Shown: positions 11,813 to 24,500, numbered from the stretch's first letter. The stretch: 64,000 nucleotides of DNA from Ananas comosus (GCF_001540865.1 NC_033626.1:11758676-11822675), one strand, 5' to 3'. The notes: generated by a model not told the origin, from the sequence alone. A program made the numbers and translations.

Positions 11813-14765
11813 GTTATTCGTTTCATTCATTACGTGTTTGAACTTAGCTATATATATATATGAAGCAAATAAGCCTTAAAAAAAAATATATGAGTCCACA
11901 AGCGCGCGCGCACACACACAAAAAAAAAAATTTTGCAAAAAAAAACACTGGAAATCTTGTGTTGACGAGAAAGAAGAACCCTTTTATCTACTAGCTAGTA
12001 TGGTTTTAGTCGTGATGCACTCCATAGCCTATTGCTAAAAGAAGTAATGAGATCTAAAACATATAATACAGAATTAGGCGCTCCTATTGTGGACTATCTC
12101 AAGGGTTTTATTTTTCTATTACCCACTACGCAATTGTTCTTCTCTTTAGCTTTTTACGTTTTACCCCTTCAACTTTGAACAAATCATCAGACCCACAATG
12201 CGCGAGTTTGCCACCTCATTTCCATTTAGGTTAAAACGTATAAAATTTACTTGAACTACGAACCATCTTGATTTGACTATCAAATCTTTCAAGCCTTTAA
12301 ATTTTTGACCTAACATTTTAATTTATTTGATTTGAATCAATAAACGGTACTTTAATTACAAAAATAAAATGCATCATTTATCTTTACAGATTTAGTTAGT
12401 ATATTTCGTGCAATTTTTATCGCTATATTTATTAAAGTATGTAATTAGTATAAAATTCAAAATCAAAATATCATTGATTAATTCAAATCAAATAAATAAA
12501 ACAAATTAAACAGTAAAACTAAAATTTAAAAAATTAAATAGTTAAATTAAAATATTTTATAATTCGAATAAATTAGTTACATTTTTACTTTTCATTTATA
12601 TCCATGTACATACTATGAAGCACGAGCTTTTCTAAAGAGAGAGTACGATGATTTTACTTACCCTGAAAAGTTCTGAATCTTTTTAGTTGGCTCGAAAATG
12701 CAGGTCATAAATGTAAAAGTGAAGGAACAGAAAGGTACATGTGATGTGCATTAAGCAACTCTTAATTACCAGGAAAAAAAAAAGAAAAGAAAAAGAAATC
12801 ACCATTGAAAGAACAAGATGAATTTCTTAGCTTCTGCGCACCGCACCATTTATACTTCTATATTTATATATTATTTTTTATAAAATTTGCCACATGACAC
12901 AGTTCATTCTTCACCCTCTCCCCTTCCCACTCTTTGATATTTCGCCTTTCCACCTTCCATCTCTGCCCAATTCTTCGCCTTTCCATCCACCCGCTTTTCA
13001 ATTAATACATTCATATGATCTATTGTCATCTAAAAATTTATTTTTACAAAAAAAAGTAAAATAAGATTTCTTTATTGTCTTTTTTCTCATATTATTTGTA
13101 TTTATTGATGTCTAATGATAAATCAAAAATTTTTTAAATTTTTACTTTATCAATTTTCTATTTTTATACATAATGCGCGAGTAATTTCACTAGTATTATT
13201 TATTTATCCTACGTAATAGACCTTGCCTGCATTATACACTTTGAAACACTCCAATATGTCTTATAATAAGTTTGAAAGAAATGGTCCAATAAAAATACAA
13301 ATGCAGGAATATTCGTGAAAAGATACAATCTACACATTTTTATCTATTCCTCAATTATTGTCCATTTAAATCCACAATGAACAATCTCACATCTACACTC
13401 AGTAGAAGGTGTTATATAATTTAAATAAAAGAAAGCGTAGATTGAAAAAAGTGATAAAATAAATGAATCAACACTCAGAATGCATATAGATAAAACATTG
13501 TACAAGGAATAGTATCTCCTCAAGCTATGAGTACATGATCCCATCCTATGATATCTTGGGTGAAGGAGGGAACCATCATTGCCACAGAAACAGGTTATTC
13601 CCCGCCCAGGGCCACATTGATTTCAATGCAACAAGGGTCACATGGCACACCCCAACATTACATCTGATACCTAATCATTCCCACTTTTGCCATATCAATC
13701 ACCTTCTTATTGTTTCAAATAATTATTAGATCACTCATCTTGCTCAATTTCCCAAAAATTAGCCATGCATGGCTAATCATCATCCCAATATCACACAGAA
13801 ATGAAGCTGTGATCTATGGCTAGAGAGAAAGAAATACCTCTGCGACAAATTTACATTAGTTCTCTTTCATACTAATAATATTTAAGGTTTGCATGCACAA
13901 ATTACATCACTCTCAATCCAATTAAAATCTTTTATCTCAACATGTCATGAAGCATGCGGTTAGATATATGAACATGTAAGCATAGCATCACAAACTAAGT
14001 AGTTGACTTGATTAATGAGTAAGGTTGGGGACACATGTAAGCATTCCCATGGTCTCGGTTTGCACCTCACATACTTTATTGTGAGAAAGGGTGCTCATAC
14101 CATTAGTGCAAATGATATTTTAAGATAAGAAAGAGTACTATATTTCAATTGTGTAATTATTTAATGTACTGTAGCGCATGATGGGTTGTTTTGGAAGATA
14201 TGGTGGTTGCTGCAGCTGGGGTTGTTTATTGCGTTGGAGTGCATTGTGGGGAAACTTCCATGTGGAGCAGTTAGAACTTAAAAAGGTTCTTTCAAAAAAA
14301 AAAAAACAAAAAACAAAGAAGAAGAGATTTTCCTCAATGGATCTTCTATAATATAAAATCATATCTCATAATAATTAAAGTGGGAGATGAGAGGTGCACC
14401 CGTGTATGTATGTTCTTAAATTTTAAATAATTTTCGGCGGCTTGCCATTTCCCAAATCTCGCCACCAATCTCTCCAACACCCATCCTAGCTAATTGTTTA
14501 CAAAAAATTACAAAAAATGATGAAAAAAAAGAACACAAAAATGTTTAGCCAAGTAGAAGAATCATAGAAAGGAAATTTCTAATATTCATATTAGCATTGA
14601 TTGCACCACCCCTAGCTATCTCTCTCTCTCTCTCTCCCTCCTCTCTCCCTCCTCTCTCCACATGAAGTGTAACCATGTTTATTCAGAGCAATGGACTCGG
14701 AGGAGGATACATACGCTTACTAAAAACCAAGAGAATTAGCGTACGAAAACTAAAGCAGACAAACG
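11813..14765. other. Gene-free intergenic DNA
   Basis: AT-rich sequence with small tandem repeats and a (CT)n run at about 14618-14660. No ORF shows homology I recognise and no element boundaries are clear. Confidence 0.5.
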
Positions 14766-14820
14766 AAGCGGATAGCGTGCTACTTATCTCTCTCAAAAAA
14801 TAAATAAATAAATAAATAAA
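14766..14820 (+). mobile_element. Tail-only LINE/SINE insertion
   Basis: Only the shared retroposon tail is present: AACGAAGCGGATAGCGTGCT, then ACTTATCTCTCTC and an A/TAAA-rich end. The flanks AAAGCAGACAAA and AAAGCGGACACA look like a diverged ~12 bp target-site duplication. It appears to be an extreme 5' truncation of the LINE or SINE family described at 22-27 kb. Confidence 0.65.
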
Positions 14821-15081
14821 GCGGACACATGAAAACTTGTATATATATGTGATAAATTACCTCTAAAGCATATCTTTAATCTATACTATATAATGATCAC
14901 GAACGATATAATTAAGCAAACGAGGAAACTCTTATGTACATGCGAAGTGTGAGTAACTAAGAAGGAATTAACTACCATTAATAATTACTCATAGATAGAC
15001 CACATATTTAATTAACTAAGCAAACATTAACAGAATCCATTCCCTACTCTCTCCCTCTCTCTCTCTTCTTTCTCCTCTATA

Positions 15082-16142
15082 TCAATCCACAGAGCAAATC
15101 CATGGCTCCACCATACCTTCGCCTCTCGCCGCCACTGCCACCGCCGAGGCCACGCTCTCTGCCGACACCTTCTCCACCACAAACTCCGCCGCCGCCGCCG
15201 CCGCCGCCGCTGCCGCTGTAGTATAGTTCATCTTGCAACTGCCCACCGGCCCATTTGCGGCCCAACCCGTAGGCCCATTAAGCGCTGGGGGGAGGCCCAT
15301 CACCCCGGGCCCGTACTCGGTAGGTGGTGGGGGGAGCAGTGCTGGGGATTGGAGGAGGGATTGGAATGTGAGAATAGGGTTTTGGAGGTGGAGAGGCACC
15401 ACTAATGGAGTTGAAGCAGCGGCAGTAGTAGCAGTGGCGATAGAAGAAGCTGAGGAAGAAGAAGAAGAGAAGGGGCGGAGGAGGTAATTGTTGGAAGGGT
15501 TTAGGGAGGAGTAGGAGGAGGAGGAGGAGGAGGGTGCAAATATACTTATTTTGAACGGGAAATAATTAATTCTTTTTATGAATTATATAGGTGTTCGGAT
15601 ACAGTGGCTAACCGAAATCCCAAATAGTGATTGTTTTCTTTGGGTGCTAATATGCTAAACCGTTCAATAACGTTTTAAATGTTAACTCATAATAATAAGT
15701 ATATAGTACGTCTTTTATATATAAAACTAGAAATTTTTTGTATACATGATACATAAATTTATAGTGTTAACAGTGTGTAGTGCTCAAAACTTTTGAAGTC
15801 GTAGTGTAACAAGACTTTTAATTTAGTTGTTGTGCAGATTATTACATCCACATTGAATTAAATCCAAGAGATTTTATTGTTTTCCGAGATACATTTATCC
15901 TACCACGTACCACGCGGTCCACCTACCTTATTAAATAAAAGAGAAAGAGATGAAACAGGACGAGCAGTGGCAGAGGAAACGTTGGTTGGGTAACCTCCTA
16001 GAAAGTTTCGCCTTTGCGCCCGAGTATGTGTGTTGTTGTTGTTGTTGTTGTTGTGGGATGTGGTGTTGCGTTGGGTTGGGGTTGGGGAAATTAATGTGGG
16101 GAGAGGGAGTAATACATGAGGGGGAGAGAGAGAGGTAGAGGA

Positions 16143-16173
<31 letters not shown>

Positions 16174-16513
16174 TATGTGTGTTTGTGTTCTTCGTGCATT
16201 CTACCTGAGCCGGAGGCGGAAACTGAGGGAGCTGATAGAGGAGGGGGTTGCGCTTGAGGGGAGAGGCCCCGGGCGGCGGCGTCGCTCGCGGCGCCGCCGC
16301 CGCCGCCGCCCCCGCGGCTCTCCCCCCTCTTTCGCCCGCGCGCGGAGCGCCGCGCGCGGCTGCTGCCACGACTGTTGCCTACGGAGGTTGAAGGCCCGGT
16401 ACCACGTCCTTAAATGCCCTTATGGGAGCGGAGGAAAGGGGTGGTGAAGCAGAAGAAGGAGGAGGAGGAGGGAGGTGGATAAGAATGGGGGAGCCGGGGA
16501 GAAGCTTGGTCAA
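15082..16513 (-). CDS. Partial gene of unknown function, 3' exon plus upstream GC-rich exon
   Basis: The clearest part is a minus-strand frame from about 15449 to a stop at 15082. It follows a strong polypyrimidine-AG acceptor (CTTCTTCTTCTTCCTCAG, ending at 15450) and has 122 codons including the stop. It encodes a Pro/Ala-rich segment with PLHLQNPILTFQSLLQSP, a poly-Ala tract of about 11 residues and the end VEPWICSVD. A GC-rich block at 16210-16400 could be an upstream exon ending at a GTAGAA donor near 16209, in the phase that joins both. No start codon is visible before the assembly gap. Low-complexity Ala/Gly/Ser content suggests a transcription-factor-like disordered region, but no domain is recognised. 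The (CT)n tract around 16140-16170 would lie in the intron. Confidence 0.42.
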
Positions 16514-16538
16514 NNNNNNNNNNNNNNNNNNNNNNNNN
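16514..16538. other. Assembly gap of 25 N
   Basis: A run of undetermined bases. The composition changes sharply from GC-rich exon-like DNA on the left to moderate-AT DNA on the right. The gap may hide the 5' part of the partial minus-strand gene, and its true size is unknown. Confidence 0.95.
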
Positions 16539-17758
16539 TGCGCATAGGTGTGCCTTAACTAGGGCTAGGTTGCGGAAGGCAGCATACCTTGTCTACTCAG
16601 CGTCTAGTGCTTCTGCCACGATCGTCAGAAGGCTACAGATGCAAGGAAGAACACTTTTAATAACACCTGAATGCTTTCAAACTCTCTCTTCTTATAAACT
16701 TAGGATAAGTGCAGTTAATTACTATAGAGTAGTGGAATTACTTCGGCGTCGATTCGATATATATATATCGAGACGAATTAATTCCTCATGGTTGTTTCTC
16801 GGCATGCTTTGCCGAAGAATTAACTCGGCATAGAATCCGGTCGGTATAAACAACATTGATTAATATAAGTTTATCAATGTTAGGGTTAAACTATTAAAAG
16901 TTAATCAATATTAAGATATGATAGACAACGTTGATTAACCTAATGTAGGTTGATTCCTAATGTAGGTTAATCAACCTTGTATCCTATAAAATAATAGAGA
17001 GGGAAATTAATCTAGTATAGATAATATTGATTTATAAGAGAGGCCGGGCACGTGCGCGGCTAATCGGAGGATCAACTTCAACCGTACAGTAGATCAAGAG
17101 ACCTTAACTGGTCCAAGGTAATGTAATCTAAACTTCGGATTTGTTTAGATTAGATTTTATTTTACATTGTAACATGAGAATGATCCGCCGGCACTGGATT
17201 GATTTGTTTTGTTTTGTTTCATATGTGATATGGATTTCGTTTTCGTTTTTCCGCTGCGATTTTTTAAGTGCCGGATATATTTTCTAACATCTTTTCAGCT
17301 GCCGTAAATTATGTATATCTTTCTATTATTCATATTTCTCTTCTAATTAAGTAGCATTATGTACGTATATTTGTAAGATATTACAAAATTTATTTATAAG
17401 CACAATATTATTCTGTTAGAACATGTACACAGCATGTAGTGATGCATTTGATGCAGCTAAGAATTTTCCAAGCGACAGAGCTTGTGTGTGAACTAGTAGT
17501 GGAGATAAAAGATTAATGAATCGAATAAAGAAAAAGTAAAAGAGAAACAAAAAAAAGAAAAAAGAGGAGGACAAGGGGACAAAAGTGTGAAAAAGGAGAG
17601 GGATTGGTCGCGAGGAAAACCAAAAAAGTAAATCTTTTTCGAGCACACAATCGAGAGGACATAGAAGGGTTAATGAGAAAGTTACCGACCCACGTTAAAT
17701 ACTTTATAAAGTTTAAAATAGTTACCAAGCTAGGAAGTGTTATAATTAGAGCACATTA

Positions 17759-17790
<32 letters not shown>

Positions 17791-19494
17791 ATTTTGGATG
17801 TGTAATTTTCCATTTTAACATGCATACACGTAGTGGTAGAACCGTTTACACCGTTTATCGAACCTAAAAATTTTGGATGTATACCAAAATTAAGAAGTTA
17901 AGATATACAAGCTGGAAAAAGTTTTAGTTTGAGCATCAATAAGAAAACTCGAGTCAAAACATTAGAATTCTAATAATACAATGTCTCTAAAGTTTAGAGG
18001 AGTTTTGATTTTGAGTCTCAACATAATTAAGGAACTTGATTTAATTACAATAGGGTGTACATAATGAATAAGCTTTCGATTCTTAAATAAAAAATTAAAA
18101 AAATTTGAAATTAGACAGACCTGATATATGGTTAACCAAGTGTGTTGACAAAAAATTACAGTACAAATGATGATCAAGATTTGAATTAATTTTCTCTAGT
18201 TATGTATAATTACAATGTTCTAAGAAATATTTTGCAATTTTTTAAACAAGATTTATTTAATTAAGATTACAATGACTTGTTTAGTTATATTTAACTTGGC
18301 CTTTTTAAACTATTACAATGACTCTCTTTGTCTAGATTGTAGAACCCATACTTCATTTCAGGTTTAAAGCATTTTCTCTATGCTCACTCACTATCCGATG
18401 CAATTTTATTTGTTCAATTTCATAAAATTTTTATTAGATTTAAATAAAAAATGATATGAGTAGCAAAAAAATGTGAGCCATAAAAAAATTGTTAGCATAG
18501 ATGTATGAATAAAATCACTCAAACTTTCCACAACTTCAGGTTAATTTGGAAGGTTTAATTGGTTGACCTAAGCACAGTTGAGTTTTTTTTAAAATTTTTT
18601 TTTTTCTGTTTTTTGAACAAAATGGTAGATCCATAACTCAAAAGACTTATTATTGAAGGTTTTTCTTTTTTCTTTTTTTTCCGCTCCTCACAGAGCCTGA
18701 AGCTCGAACACTCTACTAACAAACGCGCAAACGAAAATCAAATTTCCGACCTCGTGGATCGGTACTCTCGTGGCTAGTGGTTGGACCTAAAGAACATTGC
18801 GTGCATATTTTTAATTCATTCGCATGCAGTTAAATGCAATTCAATTAATGGAGAAAAGGACACATTTGAAAGGTGGTGGTCTCAGATGCTGCATCTATAA
18901 ATATATCATAGCTATGAGGTTGTATATAAGATAATTTGTACCAAAAAAAAAAAAGAAGAAGCTACGTATGGATATTAAACCATCATGACTAATTAAACAC
19001 CTAGGAGCTAATTAAAACGTGATTATAAGGGCAATAAATTAAAACCCAAAAGATTCCAATTTGAATTATTGGATCATGAATTGCCACATATATATATATT
19101 CTGGATATGAGTTTTTTTTTTTTTTTTAAAAAGTTGATCAATCAATAGGCAATAGCTAGTACAATTGATAGAAATTTTTTATGAGGTAGAATCATTACAT
19201 TAATAAGGTGGAAACGTATGGCCATTCGAAAATTGTTTCCTCAACTTTTATTTTTGGAATAAAGATCTTATTAACTTTTTATTTTTTAAAATGAAATAAT
19301 TTTGCTAAATAAATTAGAAATTTTACCAAATTGATTAGGGATTTTATCAAATTTAATAATTTTAGCCACCTTTTAGTAAATACAACAAGACAGTTAATGG
19401 TTGATAACGATTAGAGTTATTAAAATTGAAAGAAAAAATTAAGCTAATGAAATATTAAAATTTAAATAAAAAAAATTAAAAGTTAAGGGGGGCT
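16539..19494. other. Intergenic DNA with a possible LTR remnant
   Basis: Between about 17040 and 17295 the text resembles the 3' part of a plant copia-type LTR: a 'gatccgccggcactggattg' block, 'ttccgctgcgatttt' and an end near TTTTCTAACA. No matching start, PBS or duplication was found. The rest is AT-rich with a (TA)n run near 17768-17788. No gene is seen. Confidence 0.35.
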
Positions 19495-19575
19495 CTCAAT
19501 CAAGCCACTAATAGTAGCCCGAAAAAGAGACGCTGGAGGTTCAAATCTCCACCTGTTCTTAGACAAGGCAGGTTG
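19495..19575 (+). repeat. Possible degenerate tRNA-derived SINE head
   Basis: GACGCTGGAGGTTCAAATCT contains a box-B-like GGTTCAAATCTCC, followed by CACCTGTTCTT. The layout recalls the head of the SINE family at 27.5 and 41.6 kb, but no tail or target-site duplication was recognised. Confidence 0.3.
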
Positions 19576-19879
19576 GTGATTTATATTAAAAATAAAAAAA
19601 TACTGAGAATTTTGTGAAATCTGAAAACTACGTACAAGCTAGATATTAAAATAAATAAAAAAAGATGAGATGCATTAGTAATTACTGATTAAATCCATCC
19701 TACTCAAAAGATTATTATTATTATACACATTAATTAATATTCATCACTCAAATTCAAAAAAAAAAATAGCGTCACATGACTTTGTCGTCGCCTTCTTCTT
19801 TTCGTGCAAATATTTTCTTCTAAAAAAAATTATGACCAAATTGGCCCTCCGTTTTTAGTATTTATTAACTTATGAATTG

Positions 19880-20120
19880 GGAAACCGGAGGTTCCTGAGC
19901 CGTCACGTGGCGTGCGGGCGCGAGGGGGCAGCCGTGAGCAGGCGCGAGTGGGGCGGGCGAGCTGCCGCGGGCGCGCACGAGGGCGTGGGCGCGACCCCGC
20001 ATGAGGGGAGCTGGCGGGGCTCACGGGTGTCCCTACACGTGGTCCACGGGGCGGGCGGCTCATGGTGGACCGGCTGATGGAGGGGGTAGTGGACCCTGCC
20101 TGAGGGAGAGGGAGCCACTC
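19880..20120. other. Isolated GC-rich island in AT-rich DNA
   Basis: About 240 bp of strongly GC-rich sequence, from GGAAACCGGAGG to GAGGGAGAGGGAGC, sits between AT-rich flanks. It contains a CACGTGG motif and open frames on both strands, but none has a start, splice sites or recognisable domain. It may be a captured gene fragment inside a Helitron-like element whose 3' end lies at 20491. Confidence 0.4.
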
Positions 20121-20458
20121 CTATCTCTCTCACTTTTTTGAATTTTAAAAAAAACTTAATTATAGTATTTTTTATAAAAGTAAATTATTTATATCTAAAT
20201 AATTATAAAATTAAAATTAATATTTAATACATACAATCTAAAATATTTAAAAATTAAGCATAAATAATTATATATTATAAAGTTTTATTATAATTAAAAC
20301 ACAAACTTATGAATTTACAATTTGACCCCGACCGGACTGATTTTATCCAATTCAATTAATTTTTTTATTATAAAAATTTAAAATATATAATTATATATGT
20401 TAAAGTTTTCGCGTTATTTTTCCTTTAAGCAGTTTAGACTTTATAAAGTAAAAAAAAA

Positions 20459-20491
20459 TACCCCGTGCATTGCCCGGGGCTTCCTTAACTA
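20459..20491 (+). mobile_element. Helitron-like 3' terminus
   Basis: The sequence has a CCCCGTGCATTGCCCGGGG hairpin-type element, followed about 8 bases later by an end reading ACTAGT. A short GC hairpin just before CTAG(T) is the standard plant Helitron 3' end. The matching 5' TC end was not located, so the length of the element is unknown. Confidence 0.55.
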
Positions 20492-20495
20492 GTCT

Positions 20496-21058
20496 CTATA
20501 AGTTTGCGAGTACATGTATTTGGTGAAGGCTCAACTAAACAAGCATTAATGATGATATTACATCATCATTATCTTAAGAGTGATAGCGACTCAATAACCT
20601 ACGCTCGTTGTAGTGCTCCAACTTCGATCTTCTACGTCTTATCATTGTGCTTTTCATGTTTGATGGTTTCTTAAGCAACCATTAAAGGATGGGTCAGGCG
20701 AGAACATCATTTAATACAATTTATATCACTTGAGAGCGAAACCGCATCATTTGAATGCCATCGTATGATTATTCCAAAGCCATAAGTTTAACAAGACCAT
20801 ATTATAAGAATAAAAGCAAATTAATCAAATATAGTAATTGGGCCACAGATATATAACGCCATATGAGAGATAAATGGGCCGGGCCCTGTTAGGTCGATCT
20901 CGGCCCAACATGTGAACAAGCAAATTGTTTGTTAGGTTAAAAAAATGACCAAAAAATTAATAAACGCCGGTGTATGGACCCGGTGCATGGAATTATTTCT
21001 TTTGTCATTAGCTCACGTGCAAAACCAACAAGTCAACACGTGTCTATGCATCACATTG

Positions 21059-21094
<36 letters not shown>

Positions 21095-21240
21095 NGTATG
21101 TTATAGATATTATATATATATAATATAATAACCACTGCTGTTTCTGCAATCCAAAATAAAATATTTTATTCAAAAAATATTTATTTTTCTAGAATTTTTC
21201 TTTTTTAAAAAATACTATTAAAAAATACAATATAATTTTT
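20496..21240. other. Intergenic DNA with long TA microsatellite
   Basis: Mostly AT-rich. A (TA)n tract of about 35 bases ends at one undetermined base, 21095. No gene is seen. Confidence 0.55.
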
Positions 21241-21298
21241 AACAATTTTTGTTTGCTGTAAACATTGCATTACTCCCGCTTTATACCCGTCGCCCCTT

Positions 21299-21449
21299 TT
21301 GGCACCCACACGCGTCACTCGCCCCGCGCACGTGCCAGTCTCTTTGTTTCCGTGCTATAAACCGCCGCTTATTCAGCTCGCTTGGCACCCGCACGTGTCA
21401 CTGGCCCATGCACGTCTCAGGCTCCTTTGTTTGCTGTGCTACATATAAA
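21299..21449 (+). promoter_or_regulatory. SDH2-3 promoter with duplicated ABRE/G-box module, RY element and two TATA boxes
   Basis: Two copies of a ~65 bp module start at 21299 and 21382, 83 bases apart: TTGGCACCC, a CACGTG G-box or similar, CTTTGTTT, then a TATA-type sequence. Copy 1 has CACGTG at 21329-21334 and TATAA at 21356-21360. Copy 2 has CACGTG at 21392-21397, an RY element CATGCA at 21407-21412 fused to an ACGT core, and TATAAA at 21444-21449. Another RY-like TGCATGC lies at 21491. Arabidopsis SDH2-3 is switched on in maturing seed through ABRE and RY elements by ABI3, FUS3, LEC2 and bZIP factors, so the same control is inferred here. Confidence 0.72.
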
Positions 21450-21566
21450 GCTCCAAATGTCCCTCACATTCGTAGTAATTAAACCACAGGTGCATGCTTT
21501 TTCATCAAGAAAAAAGTGCTTAAGCTTAAGCTTTTTTGAGGTTGAGATAAGAAACGAGGGCTCAAC

Positions 21567-24500
21567 ATGTTAAGGAGAAAAGGAGCAGTTCTCATGAACT
21601 GGTTCAAGGATGGTGTGCTGAACAAAGCAAGTGGTTTGCTAAGGGAGAAGGAGCAGATGGATAAGAACTTCCCTGTGTTGAAGGGCCACCCGAAGGCGCG
21701 AAAGCACGCCAAGGAGGCCGTCGAGAGCTACGCGAAGCTCGGTGCGAGAGCGGCGGAGGAGAAGGTGATGAAGGGAGCGGAGGAGACTAAGGCGTCGAAG
21801 GAGTTCAAGATCTATAGGTGGAACCCTGAGAAGCCACATAACAAGCCATTTCTCCAATCTTACTATGTTGACTTAACCACTTGTGGCCCCATGGTACTCA
21901 CAAAAAAAAAAAAAAAAAAAAAAACTTTTCCCTATTTTTATTTGAAAATGAGATTGGGATCGAGCTGAAAAATCATGTGCGAGAATTATTTAATTTCTAA
22001 TTAAATTGAAGATAAATTAAGGATTTGGTGTGATTTTGACTCAAACTTTACTGTAGTGATGTCATGTTTAGTAATACGAACCATTCATTTTATCATTAAA
22101 AGTTTAAACTTAAATAATTAGAGAATAATGTTTTTAATATTACTGTCAAACTCATGATATCCTGCTATATTGATACTATGCAAAGCTATTAATTTTTTCC
22201 TTTACAAAACTTTTAAGTTGGTAGTGATTAATATTTTAATATTTTCTACATAACAAAGTGCAACTATATATTTAGTTTCTAAAATTTAATCCCAAATTCA
22301 CTGCATAGAATTTATTCTCAACAAGTAAATTCATCGAGTCTGATTATTGTTCTATATATCAAAATCGACTCTGACAATACCATTTTCTTTTTAATTGCTG
22401 AAAAGTAATGGTCGTTCCTGAAACAAGGGGATTGCATAGAATTTATTCATAACAGCAAGTCTGATTATTGTTCTATATATCCCAAAAGCTTACGATAAGG
22501 TTAGATGGTCGTTCCTGAAAAGTATACTACGTTGGCTGGGTTTCAGCGATAAATGGTGGTCCTGGATAGAACAATGTATCTGTAATGCTAAACTTGCCAT
22601 CCTTTTAAACGACGCGCCGACAACGTGGCTGAAAACTAGAAAGGGATTGAGACAAGGGGACCTGCTCTCCCCATATGTATTCATCTTGGTGGCTGATTGT
22701 CTGACCAGAATTACAGAAACAGCCAGGGGTAACAGTTTGCTCGAAGGGATAGGGCCAACTGTCGACTGTCAGACTGTGATCTTGCAATACGCGGATGACA
22801 CATTATTCTTTTCGGAGCCAAAGAAGTCGAATATGCGAAACTTGCTGTTCATCTGGAAGTTATTCGAATGGGCCTCGGGTCTCAAGATAAATACAAACAA
22901 AACGGAACTCCATTATGTCGGCCACGACTCGAGTAAAGAAACTAGACTTGCGGAGATTCTGGGGTGCAAAGTAGGCAACCTACCGTTCCGCTATCTGGGG
23001 TTGCCGCTTCACATCAAGTCTCTTCGACGGGTAGACTGGGCCCCTCTAATAACTCGTATAGAGGAGCGTATAGAAGGTTGGAAAGCAAAGTTACTATCTT
23101 ATGGGGGAAGAATCACCCTGGTAAACTCGGTGCTCACGAACATACCCCTATTCTACTTAGCTATCTTCAAAGCGCCACAATGGGTACTAAAACGAATCGA
23201 AGCCCTTAGGAGATCCTTCTTTTGGAAAGGGTGCGCCAAAATCTCTGGAGGTGCATGCCTAATTGCCTGGAAGTCGATATGCAAAAGCAAAATTGAAGGG
23301 GGGTTGGGGATTAAAGACATGGAAGCAATGAATACGGCGCTGCTAACCAAATGGTGGTGGCGTTTTTTTTAATGAGCCGCAGCTACTTTGGGGGAAACTA
23401 ATCATGGCGTTATATTACACGAGAAGAAGGCCATTGAGTGAAGGAAGATCCTTCAGGCCTTACTCTCAGTGGTGGAGAAGTGTGATGAGTTGTCGAGAGG
23501 TCTTCAAATGTGGTACTTCATTTAAACTCGGAGACGGGCAAAATATCAAGTTGTGGTCAGATATTTGGATCGGCGAAATCCCTCTGAGGACCCTATTTTC
23601 CGGAATTTACTCCAGATTAGTGAACAACATGGCCACGGTTGCACAATGCTGGAATGAAAGAGGTTGGAGATGGCGATTTATAACTAGAGGCCTAGCAACA
23701 TATACTGACATCGATACTCGACAACAAGTCAGGGCGCTCAAAAACCTTCTTTCGACATACGGCCCAACTGACACACCGGATATGCTAAGGTGGAGATGGA
23801 CATCCAACCAAATATTTTCAGTTAAGTCCCTGTATGGCTTCATCACTGACGCAGGTCTGAGAGACCCGACTGGGGACCACCTGTGGAACTTAAAAATCCC
23901 GACCAAAATCAAAATTTTCGTCTGGATCTTAATCCGTAAGCGGCTACTGACTGCGGATAGATTGATTCGTCGTGGGTGTCAGGTGGATCCGCTTTGTATG
24001 TTTTGCGCAGTGCTTCCGGAAAGTTGTGATCACCTGTTCAGGGAGTGCGTTCTGGTCAAATATCTCTTTATCAGCGCGTGGGGCCCGCCTTACACTGAAC
24101 CAGTTATTGGGGATGTCAGAAGCGTGTGGTTACAGACGGCTAACTCCCCCAATGCCGAGGTGAGAAGACGGAGTCTCACACGGTTGGTGGCAATCTGGTG
24201 GGTAGTTTGGACGGAGAGAAACAAATACGTCTTCCACGAGACGAGTCCAGACGCTATCCGGGCCCTACAGCGAGTTGAAGCGTTGATCAAAGCCTGGACA
24301 AACGTTTCCTAACCGGTGAATGTTCTTCCTGCATCGCGTTGAACGTGTACTTCTTGGGTACCTACCTACCTAACTACTATCCCAGTTTTACTACGTTGTT
24401 TTGGTAAGTACACTGGGGTTATTTTTGTTTTTCTTTGGCTTTTTTTGCTCCGTCTTTTGTTTTGGTTTTCCTTTAGGAGGCCCTGGCTGCCTTCACTTTG

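Noticed and set aside
21567..21968. Short 133-codon ORF at 21567 taken as a separate small gene
   Set aside because: It is exon 1 of SDH2-3 read into intron 1; the frame after CGPM is intron with a Lys run from an A-tract.
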